64,000 nucleotides of DNA, taken from Diphasiastrum complanatum (Eukaryota; Streptophyta; Lycopodiopsida; Lycopodiales; Lycopodiaceae). The stretch is from NCBI GenBank assembly GCA_029204225.1, contig CM055108.1, positions 11,255,782 through 11,319,781 of the forward strand. Reading direction: 5' to 3'. Position numbers and translations under genes: made by a program. The notes below the pieces were generated by a model that was not told the origin of the DNA, made no database searches, and saw nothing but the letters and a program-made list of their open reading frames with translations. Of this stretch, positions 24,496 to 36,400 are shown piece after piece (the first letter of the stretch is position 1; every line of letters starts with the position of its first letter).

Positions 24496-27400
24496 GCAGC
24501 GATGGTGCCCCTCTCTTTGGCAGCGATGGTAGCTCCATCAATGGCTCGTGATGGGTGCACTCAGACAGCACTCATAGGTTTTCTCTCCATCGCATTTCAG
24601 GAAGGAGGATTTTCTCTCCAGCGCACTTCAAGAAGGAAGCTTTTTTCAAATCATTGCTGCTCTAAAGGGGCAGAATCTGAACATAGGAGGGTAGCGAACT
24701 ATTGGAGCGCATTTCTGATCATAGAAGTGCCCCCCTTGGTGCTGCCTTCCAGCGATCGCTGATCCGACCCCTGTCCATTCCTGTTCACACCCACATCTGA
24801 CCCCTGTCCACACCCTGTCCTCTCTGCATATGGCCTCTACCAAACGTGATGGGGCCTCTTCACCCCCCTCTTCTCATGCTTTTCTTGACCAGGCTTCTGA
24901 TGGCCAGTCAACCATCGCCGGCTCTTCCCCTTCGTTTACCGGTCTGTCTTTCTCATCACCTCATTCTCCTTTGCAGGGCATTGCCAATACGCCGGTTCCA
25001 ATATTATCTCATACAGATTCCTACCTTGCTTATCATATCCATGTTGAACAATTACAACCTAGCAACTTATCCGACTTTGAATCTCTCAACGGCTACTTAC
25101 AACACCAGTTCAAAGAAGTGTTTCAATTTATCGGAAAATTGCAGCTACAAAATCAGACACTTCATGGACTTACCATATCGACATGATGAAAGAGAAAGGG
25201 ATACAGAGGATACTGATTCACAACAAGATGTGGAAAGTAAAATCTCATCTTTGGCAAAGGAAGTGGAAGACACTCGTACTTGGGCTTCAGTTCTTAAGCA
25301 AGCTGGTAATTCCTCTAACCAAGTTCAGCCTTCGTTAGTGAATTCTACCTTAGAGAATGTTTTTACAGAAGGGCCAAGAAGGCTCTTAATATACGAGTTA
25401 GGGGTATCCCTAATGGAAACAAGGCACTTGATGAGGCGAAAGACCTTGTATCTAAACTTGCACATAATATGGAGGGATTTGACACTGCTTGGGGGAGCAA
25501 ATTTGATGAAAAAGGTCTCATTCATAAAGTTTCACTCCATTGAACAACGCAATGCTACTTTACGCCTTCGAGCTAAGCTCAAAGGATCTTTTATTTTTAT
25601 GGATGAAGATCTAACACACACACAATGGCAAGCGCGGAAATTGGTCATTCAGGAGGCCAATGCTAGAAATCAAAGAGTGGTCTTTATTGAAGGCAAGCCT
25701 AAATTCTACGATAAGATTTCACAATAGGAAATCGGGGATCCCGGGCACAACAACCCGAGATACCCCTCAGCCATTACGAATTGGTTTTGGAATTGTAACG
25801 GTGTGCTCTCATCTTCTTCGGCAGGGGATTTTCACTCCTTTTTACAGAAAGGTGATACTTTGCTCTTAGCAGAGACTCATGAATCACTGTATCGACCTCT
25901 TCCAGCCATTCAGCATTACTCATGGTATTCAAGTACAGGCCTTTCTTAAGAGGAAAAACCACATGTGGCTCTGGTGGTGTTGCATGTCTTACCGAGGAAG
26001 TTTTTCGTACTCATTTCAAGCTACTCAAAAGTGATCCATTTGCACGATTTATTTGGTTACAGTTTTTTGGTCATTTCTTAGGGCTACCTCAAGATCTCTT
26101 TATAGCAGTTTGTTATTTTGCACCTCAGACATCAGCTTTTGCAGATTATGGTGGTGACCCCTTCCAGGCTCTTTCCGATGATATAGCCAGCTTTTCACAG
26201 CAGGGCCTTATTTTATTAGCAAGCCATTTTAATGCTCGCACCAACACCCAGCAGACAGAGTTTCATGCAGATGGTGATTTCCTACATATTCAGGTTTTGG
26301 ATGTGGGTTTGGTCAGGACCTCTCAGGATGCAGATACCCCAGCTACACACTTTGGAGAACAGTTGATTGGACTTGCAGAAGCTCACTCTTTAGCCATTCT
26401 GAATGGCCTTTCTCGATGGCCATCCTCATCAGTTTTTACCTGCCATCCGCACGGTGGTGGACACAGCGTTGTTGACTACTTCAATGGCTCACCAGCCTTA
26501 ATTCCATTTCTTCATACTTTTCATATTATGCACCCTACCATCTCTTATCACTCTCTATTGCTCCTGTCTCTTGGCCATGCTACTCTTGGTACTGTTACGA
26601 CTCCGCATTCCACACGTCGCCATCGTCCTCCTTTCTCTCCAATTGGTCGTCCTACTTACACTTCCTCTCTGGCCACAATGCTCGACGATTTCCCCTTCTC
26701 ATCTTCAGTAGACCAACAAGCCGCCTTTTTATCCCGGTCGCTTCTTTGTTCAACCAATATTGCATACCCTCCAAAAACTTTTTCATCTCATAAACGCACT
26801 TACAATAGATGGTATGATGATGAGTGCCTCTCTCTACACAAGCAGATTGTTCACGCCCAATATCACTCTCCCGACACCTTAGCATCTAAACAAAGAGAAT
26901 ACCATAGAATGACTTTGTGGAAGAAGACCACGTACTTTCAGTCTCTGGCACAAAAACTCATTGATTCCTTGGACTCTTCTTCTTCCACCTTCTTTTGGGA
27001 TGTTCTCTAAAAACTCTTGCATGCCAGCTCCTATTGCCATTGAATCGTGGATTGACTATGCTGCAAAACTTTATACAGTTGACTCTCCTTCCATCTCTCT
27101 CTCACCACGACCATTAAAATTCACCCTTTTCACTCCGTCCATGATTGAAAACGCCATAAAAAATGGCCAAAACCATAAAGTTGTTGACGTTGACTCCCTA
27201 AGTATGGACTTTCTAAAACCTATCGCCCATATTGTTGCTCCATACATCTCTTACGTTTTTAACCAATCTGTTATTTTTGGCCTTCCCACACCTTGGTGTA
27301 CTAACCTTTTGCACCCTATACTTAAGCCCGTGCTCCACCTCTGCTCCTTGACGACTTGCGCATTTGGACTAAGTATGCCACTGCTTTATATACCATCGAT

Positions 27401-30336
27401 ACCGATACACCTATTACCATTTCCCCTAGACCTCCCGAGTTTACCTTCTTCACTTCTGATATGGTCCACAATGCTATCAAGAAAATGAACACCAATAAAG
27501 CTAGGGATATTGATGACCTTGATTCCGAGCTTTTAATCCATGCTGCGGATTTACTATCACCTCTCCTAGCCACTCTACTCAATCAAGCCATTGTCTACGG
27601 TTTTCCTTCTTCTTGGCACCAACATCATCCATCCCATACACAAAAATGGTGAACCCAAGAATCCTAGTAACTATCGGACTCTTATGATTGGGCACGTTAT
27701 CACGAAGCTGTATGGCACTATTCTTCAGTCAGCTGTCAGTACCGAGTCAGAGACCAGGAGATTGCATGCTATGGGCCAGGCTGGATTTAGAGCTCACTAT
27801 TCTACCACAAATCATATCTTTACTCTCAGAGCCATTATTGAGGAAGCTCGACACCGGCGAGAGTGAGTCTATTGCTGCTTCGTTGACTTCAGGAAAGCCT
27901 TTGACTCTGTCCCACGCTCCTTACTCATCCAGCGGATACGAGACCTTGGTTTTTCTGATGACACAGTCCTAGCAGTGATGGCACTTTACGAGAGTTTTGG
28001 GATGTTTCCGGAGTGACAGAGGTATCTCAGAGCATATCATAAGCACTATTTGGGTGAAACGGGGATGTTCCCTCTCCCATACACTTTTTGGATTATATAT
28101 TGATGAGTTGGAGAGAGTTATTAGGCAGTGCGGTGGTTCTGGTTGCAGACTTGGTGACATCTTGATCGCTATTCTTCTTTATGCAGATGATGTGGTTCTA
28201 CTTTCACCTACTCGAGAGGGGTTACAGAGACAGATTGATTGTCTTCATGATTTGTTCCAAATGGGGCCTAGGGGTGAACATTGTGAAGACCAAAGTGATG
28301 GCCTTCAACACTTCCAGGAGCTTTATGTTGAGACAGGAGCTCCTTTTTGACAGTCGGCCATTAGAGATTGTTCCACCCTACACTTACTTGAGCACACTTT
28401 TTACTGGTCCTATATTTAGTATGAGACAAAAAGCTTCTAGTAGACTAGGGAAAGGCCATGCTTCCCTTGCCCAAATGGAGGGATTTTGCTTCCGTAAGTC
28501 TATTCGAGATGCCTCAAGTAAGTGTCGGCTTTTTGACACCATCGTTTCTCCTACAGCACCATATGCATCAGCTGCATGGTGTACGGGCCAGTATCTCGCG
28601 ATTACAGATTCCTATGCTTTCATGCATGATTCGGGCTAAGCCTTCAGTACCACACCAGATCACCCTTGCTGAGTTTGCAGTTCCGCCTATGTACCTTGAT
28701 GCCTTACTCCAACACATCACATATATTCAGCGCGTCAATGCGTTCCAGTCCTCTGAGCAGAGATTTACTCAGGTTGCTCTCATTTCATCTCAGCATCTTC
28801 ACATTCAGGGCTACCATGTGGCCTGGTTCTCTCAGGCCTCCAGACTTCTTAGCACACTCGATATCTCTATCACTGCTCTTCCTTCTGGTACCCATGACTA
28901 AATTAGACGATTCATAAACTACAAGTTGTTTATGCTATGATTCCGCTCTCCTCACACCTTAGCCTTGATACAAAAGGAATATCACAAAGTGACTCTGAAA
29001 AAAAGACAGCCTATCTACAGTCCTTGGGACAAAAACTTGTTGATGCTATTGCCTCCCCATCCTCCTCTTTCTTTTGGCAGATGTTCTCTAAAAACCCTTA
29101 TAAACCCGCTCCTATTGCTATAGAGTCATGGATAAACTATGCTACCAAGCTTTATACAGTAGACTCTCTTTCCATTTCTCTTTCCCCACGCCCTTCAGAA
29201 TTCACCCTCTTCACCCCATCCATGGTTGAAAACGCCATCAAAATGGTCAAACCCATAAAGCCACTGATGTTGACCTCTTAAGCATGGACTTCCTAAAACC
29301 AGTTCCTCACATTATTGCGCCATACATTTCCCATATCTTTAACAAATCCGTCATCTTCGGCCTCCCCACATCATGGTGCACCAACCTTTTACACCCTATC
29401 CTCAAAGTCGGGGATCCTTTGAATGTAGACAACTACCACACTATTATGATCAGTCATACTATGGTCAAGCTATATGGATCAATTTTGCAATCTATTATCA
29501 GCTCTCAGGCAGAGACAAAGGGGTTACATGCTATGGGACAGGCAGGTTTTCGCACTGGCTACTCCACGGCTAACCAGATATTCATCTTGAGATGTATTAT
29601 TGAGGAGGCTAAGTTCAGGAAGCGGAGGGTTTATTGTTGCTTTGTGGACTTCTGCAAAGCCTTTGATTTTGTTCCGAGACACCTTTTACTCCAGCGCCTA
29701 ACATCGCTTGGCTTTTCTCAGGAGATCATTGCTGCTATCATCATATTGTACGAGAGAGTGTTGGCCCGTTTTCGAGATGGTGATGGATGGTCCTCTTATG
29801 TTCATACTTACACTTGGTTCTTTCCTTGCCTACTCAGATGCGAGATGTGTTGGTTTGTTCATATGCAAGATGTGTTGGTTTGTTCTTACGAGAAATTTTT
29901 ACTCTAAGATCTTCTCTTTTATTCGATGCTTCTGATGTGGATCATAGCCAGTCACACATTACGCACTTTCCCAGAAGAGGGATAGAGATGAGACTTCTAA
30001 CAATGAGATAGACACTCCGGTACAACGGTCAAAGCTCCAGCAGGCTCTTCACCAGAGGCCAACGCCTGCTTCCCACCATATCACGCCGTTTTTTATATCC
30101 ACTTAGCTAGTTAGTTAACTTATATCAGTTTTATCTTTCCCTCTGAGTAGCTGGTGGTTAAGCTACTGATATTGTACCCTCGACAGAGCTAGAGGTTAAA
30201 CTTTGTTTGTCTCTCTGTTTTCTTGTTCCGGTTTAGCTTACAGGAATAAGTCCTACATGGACAATGCTCCTTTTTGGATGTACTTTTTACTTGTCTTATG
30301 TGCCCACGGGCACTTGATAGACATTAATATAATTCT

Positions 30337-30404
<68 letters not shown>

Positions 30405-33400
30405 CTAACCATTGCATGTTGGCACCGATTTGTGGTGGCGGTCTTGGTAACGGCATTATATAGCATGAACACTGTTTGATCAAATGTCTACTGTAATCAA
30501 TGAAATTTCCCGAATGGGCAGTACCCACTTTATGGAGTCTTATGACATGCTTCATGTGATGTGTGCTTCATTAGGCTTTCATCTCGTGGATAATGAATTG
30601 CTATAGTTCATGTGCAACAAATTTGTTATGTTATATGTTCTTAGTTCGTCTTTGGCAGGCAGGTTACTTGGTTGACAATTAGCGTTCTTTGTAAAAGATT
30701 GGTTACAAAAATGACATGCACATGCAACTATTGTGCAGTCCACCACCCTAGAACATGTCATCCCTTCAGTTTACTTCAGATTAAGGCCTTATTTGTACAT
30801 AACACCTCTTTGCAGAAATTCTTCCAGCTCATCTAGATAGAGACTTCTCGGGAAATTGAAAACAGATGCCATCAAAACCTTCGTATGACCACAATAACCT
30901 AGCTGGCATCCTAAATCTAATGGCAGCTCCTAACTGGTTTTCATTGACACCTATTTTACAAGCAATCAGAAGTGTTTAGCAAGTGCTTGGAACAACAGCA
31001 AACCTAAACTCCTCATTTATGATGACATTGATATGCTTTCCCTAGCTTCAGTTTTTTATACATAATTTGTGCCACAGCTACTTTTCAGGATTTTAAAAAA
31101 TTCATCATCATATCGATGCCATTTAGTTTTACGTTTCTCCAATGGTATCAAATTTTAAATGTTGAAGGATAAAAATTAATCCACCTGAATACAAGGACAC
31201 TTCAGTTCTCCTATATAATGAGAGGCGTTCACATGCAAATAGTCATGCTTTGATAGAACGGTCTTACATCACTGGAAAATAACAAGCTGAAAAGCTAGAC
31301 CTTGAATTTGACAATTTCATAAGCTGCCACAAAAAGGTCATATCATGAGCAGCAGACAACAAGGATGAGTCATTATTATCATTGCATGTTGAAAATAGGG
31401 CAATAGCAGTATAAGAACATAAGCTTTTGAATATCTCCAGATTCCAGACTGGAAGGTGCCACAGAAACAAGAAAAATGTTGAATGGCAGTCAACAAAATT
31501 ATATTTGTTTGAAAAGCCCAACGAATGTTGCCAAATATTTGGAGTAACTCATTATTGCTACACAAATCTTTTCGTAAGCTATACACAAACAGTTGATCAT
31601 TCAGAAAACTTTGTTTCCATAATCTCTTTGGGCATAATAGTTACTAACCAAAACCTAACAATGGAGAATAGACTCAGCAGTCAAAAACCATAAGTCAAAG
31701 CTCATTAACTCAAGCAAAGAGTTCCACAAACTTTCTTAAGGGTTTCTTAACTATCTACAGCTTAGGGGACAGAACAGCATGCATCAAGTCTTCACCAAAT
31801 CAGGCAATGAAGAAACTTTTAGCATGTAAATAGGAACTTACATCTTTGCATATTAATAGACTAATTGTGAGCATTTCTAGCACATATAAATTGATACCTT
31901 CTAGGAATCATGCCTGCATTGCAGTGGTTAAGCTTTATCAGAAACTAAAATGCTTCTCATATAAGAAGCATCTTCACCCCTCCCCAGCTTATCTCTCTTA
32001 GCCTCTCTAGCAGATACAAGAAATGAAACAAGCTTATAAAACAAACATTTCCAATATGTCAAATTCTGACTTATAAAGACCACTCCTTCATAATGATTTA
32101 TGACTCAACATAGGTTGTGCTTATGACTTAAAAAGTCGGACCTCTGTCTCAACTAAATAATATGCTGAGTATTAAAGTGCACTTCGGCAATGCCCCAGGG
32201 GCCAAGCATACTTGCCTTCCTTGACAAATCCAGCACCAAGTTGTCCATGTTTGTTGAAACCAAATGCCAAAGAATGGCCATCATCAGTCACTACAACGGT
32301 GTGCTGCCGGCCAGATCCTGCTTTTACTATTTTGAACCTGCATGCAATGATTATTGGTTTATTACTTGGATGTGTACAGCATTACTCAACTGAAGACTTC
32401 ACTCAACAGCAAATGGTGTAATCAAGAACTTGCATGAATGTGTCATGATAAGAATCCATAACCAGAACATGGTCAAGTTTCATCCCAAATGATTATTTCG
32501 GCAATGATCATAGCCAAGCCAATAAGGTCAAGAAGACCACAATGTAGATTCCTTATGATAACAAAAGAACAACGTCCAAGTCAACAATATCACAAAAAAC
32601 AAAGCACCTTCCAGTCATCTACATGTTAGGTTACAATGAACAGTTAGAGCAAAATTCCCCATTGGACCACTTACCTATGTACTGGCAGAATAGAGGCCAT
32701 TAACTAACTACCAGAAGAGTCCAAGTGAAATATAAGCCATCGTATAGTTTAATTGTTACAGATCTCTGATAACTTAAGCAATACCTACTCAGCATTCAAT
32801 TTTCAATGTACCCGCATTAAACAATCAGTCATACAACACATATTTTCTGATCAGCAAGTACCACGTAAGGACTCATCCTTCCCAGACATAAGAGGCTTCA
32901 GATCATTTTGAGTACAACAAAGAATACAAATAATTTAACATTACCAACAAGTCAAAATGACAAACAAGTATGAAAAGAAAATTGAACATACCACACATTC
33001 TTATGGATTTCACATCTTTAATCCTTGTATACTTTTAATTCATAGGAAAATAACTTTTGGAAAATAAAAATCAAGGCAGGCATACCCCAAGAATCAAGAT
33101 AATGGCAGATTACTGAGAAACCTGATAAAAATAAAAGATGTCTTCAATGCACCGAGTACAAAATCAGAACAATGTGCAGCTTACACGCATATTAAACATA
33201 ACAGAAGGACATGCATAGCGTCTGGCAGCCACAATAGCTAACTTCATTATCAACCAAGAGATTAGCTGCGTAATATCGCATGTATAAAAATTTGTCACAT
33301 CAGCTTTTGTAAAGTGATGGACAAATCCTCTTAATGCACAACTCTTTACCAGAGGCCACAATCAAAGCCAGAACTAAAGAGCGACGGCAATCAAATGAAG

Positions 33401-36400
33401 TCCCTGTGCCCTCATCTGGATGGAGCAATTCATTACTTTAGGAGCTTTATGGAAAATTTTACAAAAGTTAGCTGGTGAGAAAAATGCACCATTAAAGAAA
33501 GTAAAAAATCAGAAAAAAAAATTAGCTAGCTACATCATCCACAAAGATCTGACAAAATTGGATGCAATTTATCAATCATACATCTAGAGTAGAGTAGAGT
33601 AGACTTACTCCAACCACAGTTTCTCTTGCCTTCCATCACAAACAGCATGGTCTATTTGCAATAAATATCAAAGCATGATCAAAACAAAGAGTACCTAGTT
33701 ATTTCAATCGCAAAGAATGAACAACAAAAGTAGTCAATTCACATCACTACTAGTTCATAGAAAAAATATTTCGACAATCTTTGATTAAACAAGATTCTTT
33801 ACTAGTGATTGGCACAAAGAGTGATAGAGATCATTAACATACATGATGAGCACTACATTATTTAGCATTGTTTACGCTCGGGTCATTTTAAAGAATATTC
33901 ATTTCAAAAGAGTAGTGTCTGAAGCTATTTCATCAAGTTATATTTTCAATAAGCCTTACTTGGATAAGGCTGACACAATAGTTGGCATATCTCGTTGATG
34001 CAAGTCTCCAAGACCAAGCTGGCCTTTCTGTCCACACAATTTCAAGTAAGAACAATAATTTCAATCATAAATTATAACCATGAGTACAAAAATCAAAATC
34101 CAGCATAAAAACATGAAACTTTTGCAATTTACTATTAAAAAATCACATCAGTCCCATCGATAGAATCTCCAAACTCACCTGTTGTCAAGGAAGAATGGAT
34201 ATTGTTACAGTTCCAGAAACATATCTATAGATGGTGTGGATGGGACCTTGGGGCAGGGCACCGCGTTGCCCAGAGGCCGTAACTCCCTATGCTTGTTAAC
34301 TGCTACGAACTGATTGCATGTCCATGAAGCATGCACGCATTTAAGCTTCCCTTGCATCTATACCATCCATGTTTGCAGCTCTTCTATTTGTTTCAACACT
34401 TTTTGCTTTCCTATCTGCAGTTGCATGACTATTTCCATTTCTAAAACTATTGCAATCAACAGTAGAGAGCTGAGATATCCATCTTCTGCAAGGCCAGTGA
34501 CTTTGTAGGCCATTTTTGGTGTTGTTAGGATAGCTTTAGGAGACCTTTGCCCCTCAATTGTTGTTGCTTCGAGAGGGACTTCAGAAGTTGTAAATGGTAT
34601 CAAATTTCCATAAGGTAAACTTGGACCCAACTTTAGGCAATCAAAGGTAGCAGACATTGATTAAAGGCAACCAGATAGCAATAGTAGCCAACAGAACTAT
34701 AACAGCGAGATATGGCATCCAACAATACCCCTTGGAGTGAGTGAGCGACTTGGCGCAAGCAAGAGTAACAATCAACTAGCATCATCCTAACGCATCTACT
34801 ACTAGCAAAATCCAAAACCTTTATTGCTCCCAAGAGGAATAACTACCATCGGTGGCAAATTATTGGTGCTACTTATCTAGCCTTCATTTTTAGCCATTAG
34901 AAGTGTGAACTTTGAAGAGAAAGAGTATTCTGAATCAGCCAAAGATGAAGATCTCAAAGGAGTTAAGAGAATTTTGTTTATTGAATGGAATTCACCATCA
35001 TTTACTACCAAATATTCTCCTCAGTCAAATGGGGTAGCGGAAAGGAAGAATAGGACATTGGCAGAAAGGTGCATGTTAACACATGCTGGGTTACTGCTGT
35101 AAAGCTGACTCAGGTGCACCAAGGTGCCCTGTAAGACTCTAAGGGGTGACACTCCTTACATGTCCCAGAGCAAGTTAGGAAGTCAAGGACTGAGCCTCCG
35201 ATCTGTGGTGAGCCAGCCAAGTAGTCACAAGTCATGAGCTAGCTCTGGAGCTCGAGTCATGGCCTAGTCATGAGCCAAGTTGATTCTACCGCCAGGACGG
35301 CTCCCGAGACCCATGTCTGGGAGCTTGACTAATTCTGCCAGGCTTAATCAGCAAAATAAAAACTAAGTCCAAAAAAGCGTGCTTTACCAGAAAGCACTAT
35401 ATTCCAAGACAGAGGGGGGGCGCCGAAGCACACCAGAACTATAGGGGGAGTCCGTTGGCAGACAGAGACTTGGGCAGCTCAACCAGCGCCAGGAATCCAG
35501 TCGCCAAGTCTCAGCTCCCTCTACCAGTGCGAGCCAGGCACAATGCCCAACACGTGTTGGTGGCTCCAAGACCACTCAGTCTATGTATGAATGTAACCTC
35601 TTCCATATTTAATAAAGTTGATCCTTGGGGATGATTACCACTTCGGTTTCACCTCCGAGACTGGTCCAAGTGGAAGGACCCTTACTACAACTTTTTTGCG
35701 TCGCTGGCGCCTAAGGGTCCACATGGCTCGCCGCTATGCCATTTGGTCAGTTTGGCAACCACTATGGCTTGGGTTTCATGTGTGGCTTGTCTTTGCCTCT
35801 GGTGACCTTTTGGGAACGGATTCTAAGTTGGCTTTCGGGTTGGTTGGGACTCCAGTTTTCTTAAGTCTGAATGGTTAAGCTTGTTACGTTTTCTAAGTTG
35901 GCTTTTACGTAAGTGCATGATGGATGAATGGCGCGTGTTGGGATAACCCCTCAAGTCCCAGTGCCCTTTGAGGCGCCGGCGCAATAGTTACCTAAGAACT
36001 TTTGGGCTAAAGCAGTCACTACAACCGGATGGATTCAAAATAGATGTTGCACAAGACGTCTTCAAGATAAGACAACCTACAAGCTATGGATAGGGACAAA
36101 GCCTTCTTTGAAGAACTTGAAGGTAGGAAAAAGTCAAGGATACAAGTTCGAAATGTATATTCATTGGATATCCATCAGATTATAAAAGATATAAGATTTA
36201 TGATCCAATATCATCAAAGACATTTGTGAGCAGAGATGTGGCCTTTGTTGAAGATCAGTTCTATGATTTCAAGACAAAAGGCAAAGTACCTGACTCAACT
36301 CTTTCAGTTACTATTTTTGACCTTATTATAGGAATAACTCTAGAGATCCAACAAGGTGCAAATGGGAACCAGGCCCTTAAAAGAAGTTACCTGATCATAC

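Larger units (their letters stand above)
24493..27330 (+). mobile_element. LINE 4 (diverged subfamily), 3' end replaced
   Basis: Begins directly after the (CT)n tail of LINE 3 with about 340 bp of possible 5' UTR. It then carries ORF1, an in-frame UAG plus hairpin, a full endonuclease and the RT N-terminal region. At about 27330 it switches to RT sequence of another subfamily (LINE 5). It differs from LINE 2 and LINE 3 throughout, so it is an independent lineage. Confidence 0.78.
28930..30401 (+). mobile_element. LINE 6 (LINE 4 subfamily), internally deleted
   Basis: Starts in the linker before RT (TAYLQSLGQKLVDAIASPSS). It contains the RT N-half, loses the YxDD half, and ends in a complete LINE tail with hairpin GTGCC-CACG-GGCAC (30300-30313), AGACATTAATAT and (CT)n (30341-30401). 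Confidence 0.75.
5749..32211 (-). other. 26.5-kb intron of the RCC1-repeat gene
   Basis: The interval between exons C and D of the host gene is packed with hAT, LINE, LTR and Gypsy copies listed separately. Host transcription runs right to left through all of them. The six main LINE bodies are plus-strand, that is antisense to the host transcript. One short missing exon probably lies somewhere here. The stretch 30402-32211 contains no recognisable element or exon. Confidence 0.75.

Noticed and set aside
23933-24532. 199-codon ORF with an Asp run, His-rich part and Ser-Leu tail
   Set aside because: The tail is the LINE (CT)n repeat; only the first part may be the ORF2 C-terminus. Not an independent gene.
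33609-33650. Exon-like segment on the minus strand (AG/CCATGCTGTTTGTGATGG.. /GTAAGT)
   Set aside because: It shares 13 bases with exon D and has good splice sites, but cannot join exons B and C in phase; exons B and C join perfectly without it. Probably chance or a decayed duplicate exon.
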